A DNA stretch of 60,884 nucleotides from Geobacteraceae bacterium GWC2_53_11 (GTDB lineage: Bacteria > Desulfobacterota > Desulfuromonadia > Geobacterales > Pseudopelobacteraceae): assembly GCA_001802645.1 (NCBI GenBank), contig MGZJ01000057.1, positions 14,598 through 75,481 on the forward strand, written 5' to 3'. The translations under genes and the position numbers were made by a program. Positions 26,567-37,795 of the stretch are shown here, in pieces (position 1 is the first letter of the stretch; every line of letters begins with the position of its first letter). The notes under the pieces were generated by a model that was given only the letters and a program-made list of their open reading frames with translations, did not search any database and was not told where the DNA came from.

Positions 26567-28384
26567 ATGAACAATTTATCCTCTCAGAGTGAAAACGACA
26601 ATCAACCGGACGTTTGGCGGGAAATTGTTACCCGTGCCGTTGCAATGTTGGAGCAAATGGCCGGTACTACCGAACAGGAGTTCCTGCAAATTGGCGCCAG
26701 GCTGCAGTCGTTTTATCAGCGCTCAGCGGATATTTCCGCGATGTCCGGGCAACTCGTGTCGGTTGTGTCAGGAGACGGTGTTGCTTCGCTGACTTCGCGG
26801 CTCCAGCAGATGATGGCGGATATGGAGGAGTATTTGACGTATGCCCGGGCTCGCAGCGGTGAAAGCTGTAACACCCTTGGACAGGTGCAGGTGCTTCTTG
26901 ATAAGCTTTCCGAACCTCTGACAGGTTTTCAGAAGATGAACAAGTCACTTCGAATGCTCAGTATCTCGACTAAAATTGAAAGCGCCCGTCTGGGTGAGCT
27001 TGGCAGCGGTTTTGTCAATCTGGCCATGGATGTTGAAAAACTGTCGCATCAGGTTCATGAAAAATCAGCCGCCATCCTGGCTCACCGTCACCTGCTGGCA
27101 AACCTGATTGCCGAGAACCTGGCGGCTGTCCACTCGACTGAAGCGGAAGAGGACGCCATGGTGTTATCAACGCTGAAAAATACGACGGTACATCTTAACG
27201 AGCTTGTCTCGGTAAATGAACGCTGTACCCAGTTCGGTACCACTGTTTCAGTCATTTCCGGTGAGGTTTCGACCAGCATCAGTGAAGTCGTTTCATCAAT
27301 GCAGATGCATGATATGACCCGGCAGCAACTGGAACATGTTGTTGAAGCGCTGGTGCGGCTTTCTGCAGAACTGGATGATGCAAACAGTCTTAAAAGTGAC
27401 CGTGACCGTTTTCGCAGGCTTATCGTTGAAGCTGGTGACGTATGCGAACTTCAGGAGGCTCAGCTGCGTTTTGCATCGGGCGAACTCTACTCCGCGGTTT
27501 GCACAATTATTGAAAATCTGCGGGATATTGCCCGCAAACAGTCAGCTATCGCACGGGAGACCACGATTATTACAGGTACGACCGATTCGACCGATTCTTC
27601 GTTTGTGGATGTCATGACGAAAGGTATGGTGGCTGTGACCGCCGTACTGACGTCGTGTGCTTGGGCCGATCAGAATATGGCTGGAATTATGAAGAAAGTT
27701 GCCCAGACGATTGACGAGATTGCCAACTTTGTTACCGATATTGAGGCAATTGGTTCCGAAATTGATTTGATTGCTCTCAATGCCCAGATAAAGGCCGCGC
27801 TTACCGGACCTGAGGGGGCCGCACTCGGGGTGCTTGCCGAGGCCATCAAGCGGCTGTCGGATGAAGCGGTACGGCAAACCGGTTCCGTTGCAGTAACTTT
27901 GACTGGAATCCATGCCGTAACAGAACATTTGCTTTCCGACTCCCGAAGCGAAGAGAACGGCCTTGGTGCACGTATTTCTTCAATGCAGGACGAATTGGCG
28001 GAAATCTTGCGGACCATGGGAGATATGAATTCGGAAATGCATTCGGTTCTGGACGGATTGAACGAAGAGGTGCTCAGTTTGACTCAGGATGTTGAGCAGG
28101 CCACTGACGGCGTAGATGTGCATGAACGAACAAAGGCCATGGCTGATGTCGTAATAGCCGATCTTCAGAAAATTGTAACCAATTCACGCAGAATCGAGCC
28201 TGCCAGCAGCGAGTTTAAGGAGAATCTGCGCCATATGGAAGAGCATTACACCATGGAAAGTGAACGCCACATTCACGAAGCGCTGGCTCGCAAGCGAAGC
28301 GGACTGAGCCCTGTTGCTGTCCAGAGTGTCGTGATAACCAGTACGGATGATTCTGAATTCGGCGATAATGTGGATTTATTTTAG
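26567..28384 (+). CDS. soluble receptor-like coiled-coil protein with CheZ-like DxxxQ motif
   Basis: 605-residue helical protein with no membrane segment or HAMP. Two stretches resemble degenerate chemoreceptor hairpin tips: about 128-165 (SISTKIESARLGELGSGFVNLA, shown here split by position) and about 395-435 (IDLIALNAQIKAAL then GVLAEAIKRLSDEA). Between them, MQMHDMTRQQLEHV contains Asp249-x3-Gln253 in the setting seen in CheZ (QDLTGQ). The C-terminus SEFGDNVDLF is an acidic-hydrophobic tail like the CheY-binding tail of CheZ. It could be a CheY-P phosphatase, a scaffold, or a pseudo-receptor. AAGG eight bases before selects the ATG at 26567. Confidence 0.7.
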   Translation: MNNLSSQSENDNQPDVWREIVTRAVAMLEQMAGTTEQEFLQIGARLQSFYQRSADISAMSGQLVSVVSGDGVASLTSRLQQMMADMEEYLTYARARSGESCNTLGQVQVLLDKLSEPLTGFQKMNKSLRMLSISTKIESARLGELGSGFVNLAMDVEKLSHQVHEKSAAILAHRHLLANLIAENLAAVHSTEAEEDAMVLSTLKNTTVHLNELVSVNERCTQFGTTVSVISGEVSTSISEVVSSMQMHDMTRQQLEHVVEALVRLSAELDDANSLKSDRDRFRRLIVEAGDVCELQEAQLRFASGELYSAVCTIIENLRDIARKQSAIARETTIITGTTDSTDSSFVDVMTKGMVAVTAVLTSCAWADQNMAGIMKKVAQTIDEIANFVTDIEAIGSEIDLIALNAQIKAALTGPEGAALGVLAEAIKRLSDEAVRQTGSVAVTLTGIHAVTEHLLSDSRSEENGLGARISSMQDELAEILRTMGDMNSEMHSVLDGLNEEVLSLTQDVEQATDGVDVHERTKAMADVVIADLQKIVTNSRRIEPASSEFKENLRHMEEHYTMESERHIHEALARKRSGLSPVAVQSVVITSTDDSEFGDNVDLF

Positions 28385-28465
28385 GAAAGTTAGAAGCTGT
28401 TCTCGGTTCATTTTTCGCCAGATAGCTTCATGCGAACTATTCTGTTTGCAGGTAAGGAGAACGGT

Positions 28466-28813
28466 ATGCCACTCAATAGTTCAATACGTGAAAACGGCGA
28501 AGTCATTGTTACCAGCGGTGACCGTCTGACAATTGAAACTGCTGCGGAGTTTTCGCGGGTCGTTCGCGAAGCACTGGAATCATCGAATACTGTTACCATC
28601 GAGTTTGATCCGGCAGTTGAACTTGATATTACCGGTATCCAGATACTCTGTTCCGCCTGCAAGAGCGCTGCGCAGAGCGGTAAAGATTTTTCGTATCATG
28701 GTGTGCTGCCGAAGGCTCTGGCAGAGCAGATTGACGCCAGCGGAGCCGAACGCCACACTGCCTGCAAGCACAACAATAACAATATCTGTAGCTGGTTTGG
28801 AGGTGCAAACTGA
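28466..28813 (+). CDS. STAS domain protein
   Basis: Stand-alone STAS (anti-anti-sigma factor-like) protein of 115 residues. The conserved loop reads VELDITGIQIL, with Thr in place of the usual phosphorylated Ser of D-S-S-G type loops. The C-terminus has a short HNNNN run. AAGGAG six bases upstream selects this ATG over the frame beginning at 28430. Its stop overlaps the start of cheY (TGATG). Single STAS proteins recur in delta-proteobacterial chemotaxis clusters, but their partner is not defined; no RsbW-like kinase lies here. Confidence 0.85.
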   Translation: MPLNSSIRENGEVIVTSGDRLTIETAAEFSRVVREALESSNTVTIEFDPAVELDITGIQILCSACKSAAQSGKDFSYHGVLPKALAEQIDASGAERHTACKHNNNNICSWFGGAN

Positions 28814-29178
28814 TGGGAAAGTTGATTATGACAGCCGATGACTCGGCAAGCGTTCGGCAGATGGTGGCATTTACCCTGAAACAGAACGGTTATGATGTGG
28901 TTGAGGCGGTCGATGGCCGTGACGCCCTCAATAAACTGAATGCCCAGAAGGTTGACATGTTGTTGACCGACTTGAACATGCCCAATATGGACGGTATCGG
29001 CCTGATCAAAGGTGTTCGTGCCGGAGCCCTGAATAAATTCATTCCGATTGTGATGCTGACAACCGAATCGCAGGATTCCCGCAAGGCAGAGGGCAAAGCG
29101 GCTGGAGCCACCGGTTGGATCGTCAAGCCGTTCAAGCCGGAACAGCTGATAGCGGTTATCAAGAAGGTGCTGGGGTAA
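28813..29178 (+). CDS. cheY: chemotaxis response regulator CheY
   Basis: 121-residue receiver domain, probable output of CheA. Motifs: ADDS acidic pocket, Asp53 in LTDLNMPNMDG, MLTTES with the switch Thr, and IVKPFKPEQL with the conserved Lys. Overlaps the STAS gene and precedes cheA by 81 bases. That gap holds an A/T-rich inverted repeat, TTTTGAAT...ATTCAAAA. Of the two free receivers in this block, this one is closest to canonical CheY. Confidence 0.93.
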   Translation: MGKLIMTADDSASVRQMVAFTLKQNGYDVVEAVDGRDALNKLNAQKVDMLLTDLNMPNMDGIGLIKGVRAGALNKFIPIVMLTTESQDSRKAEGKAAGATGWIVKPFKPEQLIAVIKKVLG

Positions 29179-29259
29179 CGGCAACTTTGAATTTTGAATG
29201 TTGGGTTGATAATTCAAAAATCATAATTCCACATTTAAATTAGGTTAGGGGTGTTACCC

Positions 29260-31398
29260 ATGATGGAAGAAGCCATTGCAACGTATCGTGAAGAGGCTGG
29301 CGAACTGCTGGCAGAGCTGGAAACATCGCTGCTTGATCTGGAAGAAACACCTGATGACTCCGATCTGATCAACCGGGTTTTTCGTGCCATGCATACCATC
29401 AAAGGTTCAGGCGCCATGTTTGGTTTTGATGAGATCGCGGCCTTTACCCATGAAGTTGAAACCGTTTTTGATATGGTGCGTAATGGCAAGATGACCGTTA
29501 CCAAACGTCTGCTTGACCTGACACTCAAGTCCCGCGACCACATTTTATATTTGCTTAATTCTCCCGTAGGAGAAGATATTGACCGTGCTGCCGGGGATGA
29601 AATAATTGTCGGCCTTCGACAACTGGTGCCTCACGATGACCTGCCGCAAAAGGGTTCAGACGTTATCCCCGCCATAGAACTTCCCGAATTATCGGAAGAC
29701 GAGCTCGCTCAGGAATGCACCTGGCGTATTCGATTTCGTCCTGCTCCCAATATTCTCATGTGCGGCACAAATCCGATTTCGTTGATTAATGAACTGCGCA
29801 GCCTGGGGACAGCTCATGTGGTTGCTCAGTTCGACGAAATTCCTCTGCTTGACGAACTGGCTGGTGAAAACTGCTATATCTATTGGGATATCATTTTGAC
29901 GACTTCCCGTGGCGAAGATGCTATCAGAGACGTCTTCATTTTTGTTGAGGATGATTGCGATATCAGGATTGAGCTGATTGATAGCAGTGGCCTGATTGAC
30001 CGGGAGCAGGGATATAAAAAACTGGGTGATATTCTGGTCGAACGTGGTGATTTGTCTCCAGTCGAGATGCAGAAGGTGCTGCTGCTTCAGAAGCGTTTTG
30101 GCGAGATTCTGGTGGAACAGGGGATTGTAACGCCCGAAAAAGTACAGTCGGCTCTGGTCGAACAGCAACATGTCAAAAGTGTCCGCAAAGAGCGTAGTGA
30201 AGCACCGCAACAGGAAGCTGCCGCCAGTATCCGCGTCCCGGCGGAACGGCTTGACCAGCTGATCAACCTGGTGGGAGAGATGGTTACGGTGCAGGCGCAT
30301 CTTTCCCAGGTCTCACTTGCCGGCGGTGATTCAACCTACATCGCCATCTCGGAAGAGGTTGAGCGCCTTACCAACGAACTGCGTGATACCGCTCTCAATA
30401 TCCGTATGCTGCCGATCGGCAGCACCTTTAGCAAGTTCAAACGCCTGGTACGTGATCTGTCCCAGGAACTGGGCAAAGAGATCGAAATGGAAACATTCGG
30501 TGCAGAAACCGAGCTGGACAAGACCGTTATCGAAAAGCTGAACGATCCGCTGGTTCACATCATCCGCAACAGTATAGATCATGGCATTGAATCGCCTGAA
30601 GCAAGGAAGGCTGCCGGTAAATCTTCTGTGGGTACGGTGTATTTGGGTGCGGAGCATTCCGGCGATTCGGTGCTGATCACCATTCGCGATGACGGTGCCG
30701 GATTGGATCGTGACGCTATTCGCGCCAAAGCGATTGAACGTGGCCTGTTGTCGGCAAACATTGACGCCTCTGACCGGGAAATATACGCCCAGATATTTGC
30801 TCCCGGTTTTTCCACTGCTGCCAAGGTTACCAGCGTCTCTGGGCGCGGGGTTGGAATGGACGTCGTCAAGCGGGGCATTGATGGCTTGCGCGGTTCGATC
30901 GGAGTGGACAGTGTTCGGGGAAGCGGCACGACTATTACGCTCAAGATTCCGTTGACGCTGGCCATTATTGACAGTCTGCTGGTCAAAATAGGCAAGGACC
31001 ATTTCGTGTTGCCGCTGGCAGCCGTTGAAGAGTGTGTCGAGTTGACCCGGGAGGACATTAAGAATTCCCATGGCCGCAATCTGGCGAATGTCCGGGGGGC
31101 AATCATCCCCTATATTTCGCTGCGTGAGCATTTTGCTATTGGCGACCAGTGTCCCGAAATTGAGCAGATCGTTATTGCGGATATTCATGGCACCAAAGTC
31201 GGATTCGTAGTGGATAACGTAGTGGGTGAACACCAGACGGTCATCAAGTCGTTAGGCAAGATGTATCGCGATGTCAAGGGTGTTTCGGGAGCGACCATTC
31301 TGGGTGACGGCACCGTGGCTCTGATACTGGATATGGGTATGCTGCTGCACATGGTGGAACAATTGGAACAGCCTCCCTGTGCAGGAGGGGCACGGTGA
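29260..31398 (+). CDS. cheA: chemotaxis histidine kinase CheA with MshEN-like insert
   Basis: Autophosphorylating kinase of 712 residues. Order: P1/Hpt about 1-105 with His45 in MHTIKGS; an alpha/beta domain about 153-245 (WRIRFRPAPNILMCGTNP); a tandem repeat about 254-302 (KLGDILVERGDL / RFGEILVEQGIV); P3 dimerisation from about 322; P4 ATPase (HIIRNSIDHGIE, DDGAGLD, GRGVGMDVV); P5 CheW-like about 560-700. All kinase boxes are intact. AGGGG nine bases before supports the ATG at 29260; ATG 29263 is also possible. The cheR start overlaps its stop. Confidence 0.95.
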   Translation: MMEEAIATYREEAGELLAELETSLLDLEETPDDSDLINRVFRAMHTIKGSGAMFGFDEIAAFTHEVETVFDMVRNGKMTVTKRLLDLTLKSRDHILYLLNSPVGEDIDRAAGDEIIVGLRQLVPHDDLPQKGSDVIPAIELPELSEDELAQECTWRIRFRPAPNILMCGTNPISLINELRSLGTAHVVAQFDEIPLLDELAGENCYIYWDIILTTSRGEDAIRDVFIFVEDDCDIRIELIDSSGLIDREQGYKKLGDILVERGDLSPVEMQKVLLLQKRFGEILVEQGIVTPEKVQSALVEQQHVKSVRKERSEAPQQEAAASIRVPAERLDQLINLVGEMVTVQAHLSQVSLAGGDSTYIAISEEVERLTNELRDTALNIRMLPIGSTFSKFKRLVRDLSQELGKEIEMETFGAETELDKTVIEKLNDPLVHIIRNSIDHGIESPEARKAAGKSSVGTVYLGAEHSGDSVLITIRDDGAGLDRDAIRAKAIERGLLSANIDASDREIYAQIFAPGFSTAAKVTSVSGRGVGMDVVKRGIDGLRGSIGVDSVRGSGTTITLKIPLTLAIIDSLLVKIGKDHFVLPLAAVEECVELTREDIKNSHGRNLANVRGAIIPYISLREHFAIGDQCPEIEQIVIADIHGTKVGFVVDNVVGEHQTVIKSLGKMYRDVKGVSGATILGDGTVALILDMGMLLHMVEQLEQPPCAGGAR
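30019..30165 (+). other. tandem 24-residue MshEN-like motif inside CheA
   Basis: Encodes two 24-residue units, KLGDILVERGDL-x11-Q and RFGEILVEQGIV-x11-Q, one residue apart (CheA residues 254-277 and 279-302). Each fits the [RK]-[LF]-G-x2-L-x3-G-x11-Q spacing of the c-di-GMP-binding MshEN motif of type II secretion/pilus ATPases. In MshE the spacer between units is longer, so ligand binding here is inference. Confidence 0.6.
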
Positions 31399-32267
31399 CC
31401 GGCACCCGTACTGACATGAAACCACGGCTTCCTGCCACTTTGTCGGATCGGGAATTTCTCCGTTTCAGCGCTTTTGTTTATGATCAAACCGGCATCAAGA
31501 TGCCGCCTGTCAAAAAAACCATGCTTGAAGCACGGCTTCAAAAGCGCCTGAAGGCCAACTCCATCGATTCGTTTGAGGAGTACAGTGACTTTGTCTTTAG
31601 CAAGGAGGGGAGGGCGACAGAACTCATTCATCTGATTGATGTCGTAACCACCAACAAAACAGATTTTTTTCGAGAACCTGCCCATTTTGAATACATGGTC
31701 AAGACCGCTATTCCAAACATTCTTGAAAGACGGGGAGACTTCCTCCGGGAACCTCTGAGAATCTGGAGTGCCGGCTGCTCTACGGGTGAAGAACCGTATA
31801 CGCTGGCTATGGTTATGTCAGAATTTGCTTCCTGTCGTCCGGATCTGCGTGTTGCGATCATGGCTTCCGATATCAGCACAAGAGTACTCCAGACCGCCCA
31901 TAGCGGAATTTATCCTGAAGAACGCACCGATACCATCCCGCTTAATTTAAAGAAAAAATACCTGACGCGGAGCCGCGAGAAGTCACGTTCTCTGGTACGT
32001 ATCTGTCCGCAACTTCGCTCAATGGTGTCGTTCAAGCGGATCAACTTTATGGACAACGACTTGGGCATCGTTGAAAAAATGGACATAATCTTTTGTCGTA
32101 ATGTTGTCATATATTTTGACAAGCAGACTCAGCAGGCGCTCATGCAGAAATTTTATCGACAGTTGCGGGCTGGCGGGTACCTGTTTATCGGGCATTCCGA
32201 GACGCTGAACGGTCTTGATGTTGAATTCAAGGCGGTTGCTTCAACAGTTTATCGAAAGGATACGTGA
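31395..32267 (+). CDS. cheR: chemotaxis protein methyltransferase CheR
   Basis: Methylates glutamates of chemoreceptors using S-adenosylmethionine. The 290-residue protein has the small N-terminal CheR helical domain (about 15-70) and a Rossmann methyltransferase domain (about 90-290) with IWSAGCSTGEEPYTLAM for SAM binding, MASDIST, and FCRNVVIYFD. GTG start overlaps the cheA stop (GTGA), with AGGAGGGG before it. No pentapeptide-binding TPR is attached. Confidence 0.96.
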   Translation: MTGTRTDMKPRLPATLSDREFLRFSAFVYDQTGIKMPPVKKTMLEARLQKRLKANSIDSFEEYSDFVFSKEGRATELIHLIDVVTTNKTDFFREPAHFEYMVKTAIPNILERRGDFLREPLRIWSAGCSTGEEPYTLAMVMSEFASCRPDLRVAIMASDISTRVLQTAHSGIYPEERTDTIPLNLKKKYLTRSREKSRSLVRICPQLRSMVSFKRINFMDNDLGIVEKMDIIFCRNVVIYFDKQTQQALMQKFYRQLRAGGYLFIGHSETLNGLDVEFKAVASTVYRKDT

Positions 32268-32309
32268 AAGGGAGAACGGCCGTAGGCCATCCAACTAACG
32301 TTTTTTTAC

Positions 32310-32813
32310 ATGAAGAAGCTTATTGATTCCCATACTCACAATCTGTACCTCAAGCCGGGAGAAGTGGTTGTCTCGTTAAACCCGTTGCTCGTTTCCACGG
32401 TGTTGGGCTCTTGTGTGGCTGTAACCATGTATTCCGCGTCGCGGCAGTTTGGAGCCATCTGTCACGCCATGCTGCCTGCAAATGCCGGGAGGGAGCGCGA
32501 CCTTCGCTATGTTGATACCGCTGTACACTATCTTTACGAGAAAATGGTGGAGTGTGGCGCGGGCACTGATCTGGTTGTCAAGCTGTTTGGCGGTGCTCAG
32601 TTGCTGGATGTTGGTGGCGGGTATTCACAAGCAAAAGGTTCCGTGGGAGAACAGAACGTTGCACGGGCGGAAGCGGTGCTTGCCGCTCTCGGATTGAAGG
32701 TCTCAGCCCGTGATACCGGCGGTCTTTCAGGTCGCAAGCTGTTCTTTTGTACCAGAGACGGGGACGTTTTTATGCGTCGGCTTCGTGCCGGCGTTTCTGC
32801 GAGGAGCCTATGA
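32310..32813 (+). CDS. cheD: chemoreceptor glutamine deamidase CheD
   Basis: Deamidates receptor glutamines to glutamates. The 167-residue protein has the catalytic triad cysteine in [10 protein letters not shown] (Cys35), histidine in GAICHAML (His52) and threonine in [16 protein letters not shown] and the NVARAEAVL helix are typical. Its stop overlaps the cheB start (ATGA). Confidence 0.96.
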   Translation: MKKLIDSHTHNLYLKPGEVVVSLNPLLVSTVLGSCVAVTMYSASRQFGAICHAMLPANAGRERDLRYVDTAVHYLYEKMVECGAGTDLVVKLFGGAQLLDVGGGYSQAKGSVGEQNVARAEAVLAALGLKVSARDTGGLSGRKLFFCTRDGDVFMRRLRAGVSARSL

Positions 32814-33880
32814 AAAAGATAAAAGTTCTGATTGTGGATGATTCAGCTCTCGTACGTCAGACCTTGTGCGATATCCTTAATTCCGATCCCGAAATAGAGG
32901 TGGTTGGCAGTGCGGCTGACCCGATTCTTGCTGCAGAACGCATGAGGACGGTTATTCCGGATGTTATCACGCTGGATGTCGAGATGCCGCGTATGGATGG
33001 CCTGACATTTTTGCAGAAACTGATGAGCCAGCATCCTATCCCGGTGGTAATGTGTTCAAGTCTGGCAGAAAGCGGCAGCGAGACGGCGCTGAAAGCCCTT
33101 GAATATGGTGCAGTTGATATTATCACCAAGCCTAAAATGGGTACGAAACAGTTCATAGAAGAGTCTAAAATGCGTATTTGTGATGCGGTGAAAGGTGCCG
33201 CAGCTGCCCGTCTGGGTCCGTTGAGGGCGATGCGGACGATGAAGGAGGTCTCGCCCAAATATACCGCAGACGTCATCATGGAGAAACCCAACACAAAAGC
33301 AATGATCCAGACCACTGAAAAGGTTGTGGTCGTGGGGGCTTCCACCGGTGGCACCGAGGCGTTGAAAGTTTTTCTGGAAATGCTCCCCGAGGATACTCCC
33401 GGAATTGTTATTGTGCAGCACATGCCGGAGAATTTTACCGCCGCCTTTGCCAAACGTCTTGATTCCATCTGTCGGATAACCGTCAAGGAGGCGAAAGATA
33501 ATGATACGGTGGTGCGCGGCCGGGCCCTGATCGCCCCCGGCAATCATCATGCATTGTTGAAGCGAAGCGGAGCCCGCTATTATGTCGAGATCAAGGACGG
33601 GCCGCTGGTGTCGCGCCATCGGCCGTCTGTGGACGTCCTGTTTCGCTCGGCGGCCCGCTATGCAGGCAAAAATGCCGTTGGGGTCATTATGACCGGTATG
33701 GGTGATGACGGTGCGCATGGCATGAAGGAGATGCATGACGCCGGCGCCTTTACCATTGCTCAGGATGAGGCTTCTTGTGTTGTGTATGGCATGCCGCAGG
33801 AGGCGGTAAAACTGGGAGGGGTCAATAAGATTATGCCGTTGCAGAATATTGCTCATGAGGTGCTGAGGTTGTGCAGTTAG
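32810..33880 (+). CDS. cheB: chemotaxis methylesterase/response regulator CheB
   Basis: Removes receptor methyl groups when phosphorylated by CheA. Receiver about 3-120 (Asp56 in [11 protein letters not shown]) and methylesterase about 168-355 with Ser in [11 protein letters not shown], His in IVQHMPENF and Asp in [23 protein letters not shown] and GAGGAG upstream select the ATG at 32810. It is the last gene of the che cluster, followed by a separate promoter. Confidence 0.97.
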   Translation: MKKIKVLIVDDSALVRQTLCDILNSDPEIEVVGSAADPILAAERMRTVIPDVITLDVEMPRMDGLTFLQKLMSQHPIPVVMCSSLAESGSETALKALEYGAVDIITKPKMGTKQFIEESKMRICDAVKGAAAARLGPLRAMRTMKEVSPKYTADVIMEKPNTKAMIQTTEKVVVVGASTGGTEALKVFLEMLPEDTPGIVIVQHMPENFTAAFAKRLDSICRITVKEAKDNDTVVRGRALIAPGNHHALLKRSGARYYVEIKDGPLVSRHRPSVDVLFRSAARYAGKNAVGVIMTGMGDDGAHGMKEMHDAGAFTIAQDEASCVVYGMPQEAVKLGGVNKIMPLQNIAHEVLRLCS

Positions 33881-33908
33881 TGACAACATTTTTCGGCTCT
33901 GGTATTAT
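33880..33908 (+). promoter_or_regulatory. candidate sigma-70 promoter of the cytochrome P460 gene
   Basis: GTGACA (33880-33885), 17-base spacer, TATTAT (33903-33908; overlapping TATAAT at 33906). The start would be near 33915, leaving a leader of about 27 bases. The -35 touches the cheB stop codon. Confidence 0.5.
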
Positions 33909-33941
33909 AATCGTCATTTTTCTGCTGACAGGTGCTTGTAT

Positions 33942-34409
33942 ATGAAAAAATATGTAATCTCTTTTGTTGTGTTATCTGCCATGTGCTGCTCCGCCGGTTG
34001 GGCTGCTTCAGAGCCTCCACTCCCCAAGGGATACCATTCGTGGCAGAAAAGCGGGCGAAAGATTGTGACGGATAAAAGCTCCCTCTTCTATGGTATCCAC
34101 TATCTGTATGCCGACAAGAAGGCGATGCAGGGGTATCAGGCCGGCAACAAGTTCCGTGAAGGAAGCCGTATTGTTGTTGAGTTTTTTAACATCAAGGGGA
34201 ATTCTTCGGCAGACGGGCCGCTTAACATGATTGTACTGATGCAAAAAGACAAGCGCCAGAAGGGTACCGGTGGCTGGTTGTTTGCCGGATATTCAGGCGA
34301 TGGCAGGCCGAGTGGTCTTGATCCGCTTAAAAACTGCTTTGAATGTCACCAGAAAGAGGCTTCTCACAAGGATTACGTGATTTCAACCAGCAAAGATTTT
34401 GTGCGCTGA
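33942..34409 (+). CDS. cytochrome P460 family protein, periplasmic
   Basis: Secreted c-type cytochrome of 155 residues. A signal peptide ends about AGWA at residue 21-22. The mature part has the P460 fold signature (KGYHSWQKSG, a FREGSRIVVEFF strand, GGWLFAGY) and a single CXXCH haem site, CFECH, near the C-terminus. P460 enzymes of ammonia oxidisers turn over hydroxylamine through a Lys cross-linked haem; homologues in metal reducers are of unknown function. It stands between the che cluster and kdsB with its own promoter and does not belong functionally to either. The upstream in-frame TTG is rejected. Confidence 0.88.
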   Translation: MKKYVISFVVLSAMCCSAGWAASEPPLPKGYHSWQKSGRKIVTDKSSLFYGIHYLYADKKAMQGYQAGNKFREGSRIVVEFFNIKGNSSADGPLNMIVLMQKDKRQKGTGGWLFAGYSGDGRPSGLDPLKNCFECHQKEASHKDYVISTSKDFVR

Positions 34410-34460
34410 TCGCCCCTCCCAGATCGTTTGCCCAGAGGAAAAACGCTCCACGTTCGTGTC

Positions 34461-34489
34461 TTGACACCCCCGTACTTTTGCGGTAACTT
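34461..34489 (+). promoter_or_regulatory. sigma-70 promoter of the kds-lpt-rpoN gene series
   Basis: A perfect TTGACA (34461-34466) is followed after 17 bases by TAACTT (34484-34489). Expected start near 34496 leaves about 60 bases of leader before kdsB. Nothing else recognisable lies in this 148-base gap. Confidence 0.6.
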
Positions 34490-34557
34490 GTCACGTCCTA
34501 CCACAGGACACCAGACGTTATCGTCACTATTCCCGTTATTCAGAAGGTCGCGCCCGT

Positions 34558-36961
<2,404 letters not shown>

Positions 36962-36964
36962 ACC

Positions 36965-37795
36965 ATGACCCGTGAAATTATTTCCGGAAATGTGAAAATA
37001 GGAGGCAATCGCCCGCTGGTGCTGATTGCCGGACCTTGTGTAATCGAGGATGAATCCGCAACGATGCGGCATGCCGAGCGTCTGATGACGATATGCAACG
37101 GCCTTTCGATTCCTCTGATTTTCAAAGCATCCTACGACAAGGCAAACCGTACGTCGATTGGCGCTTTTCGTGGTCCGGGGATGAAAGAAGGGCTTGCAAT
37201 TCTGCGCAAGGTCAAAGAATCACTGGGCGTTCCGGTCATTTCCGACGTACATTCCATTGAACAGATTACACCAGCTGCCGAGGTGCTGGATGTCCTGCAG
37301 ATTCCTGCTTTTCTCTGCCGTCAGACCGATCTCCTCATTGCCGCGGCCAAAAGTGGCCGGATCATCAATGTCAAAAAAGGGCAGTTTCTGGCTCCTTGGG
37401 ATATGAAAAACGTTGCCGGTAAAATCGCTGCCAGCGGCAACGAGAACATTATCCTTACGGAGCGCGGAGCTTCTTTCGGGTATAATAATCTGGTGGTAGA
37501 CATGCGCAGTTTTCCGGTCATGCGTGCAACCGGTTATCCGGTGGTTTTTGACGCGACTCACAGCGTTCAGCTTCCGGGAGGCCAGGGGGATAGCTCCGGC
37601 GGTCAGCGCGAGTTTGTCGAATATCTGTCCCGTGCGGCTGTAGCAACCGGGATTGACGGCATCTTCATGGAAGTTCATGAAGACCCGGACAAGGCGCTTT
37701 GCGACGGTCCTAATTCGATACCACTGAGTGAATTGCCCGCATTGCTCAAAACTCTGAAGACTATTGATTTCGTTATCAAACAGAGGCCGGCATGA
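36965..37795 (+). CDS. kdsA: Kdo-8-phosphate synthase, metal-dependent class
   Basis: Condenses arabinose-5-phosphate and phosphoenolpyruvate. The 276-residue TIM-barrel has the motif [11 protein letters not shown]; the Cys (Cys25) marks the metal-dependent class, as E. coli-type enzymes carry Asn there. [31 protein letters not shown] and [10 protein letters not shown] are intact. Overlaps kdsD by four bases, whose product supplies arabinose-5-phosphate. Confidence 0.97.
   Translation: MTREIISGNVKIGGNRPLVLIAGPCVIEDESATMRHAERLMTICNGLSIPLIFKASYDKANRTSIGAFRGPGMKEGLAILRKVKESLGVPVISDVHSIEQITPAAEVLDVLQIPAFLCRQTDLLIAAAKSGRIINVKKGQFLAPWDMKNVAGKIAASGNENIILTERGASFGYNNLVVDMRSFPVMRATGYPVVFDATHSVQLPGGQGDSSGGQREFVEYLSRAAVATGIDGIFMEVHEDPDKALCDGPNSIPLSELPALLKTLKTIDFVIKQRPA

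Noticed and set aside
30331-31233. 300-codon minus-strand frame opposite cheA
   Set aside because: Antisense to conserved CheA P3-P5 domains; low-complexity His/Arg/Gln-rich translation typical of a shadow frame.
34410-34557. tRNA or small RNA gene before kdsB
   Set aside because: No cloverleaf or terminator hairpin; the gap is explained by a promoter and leader.
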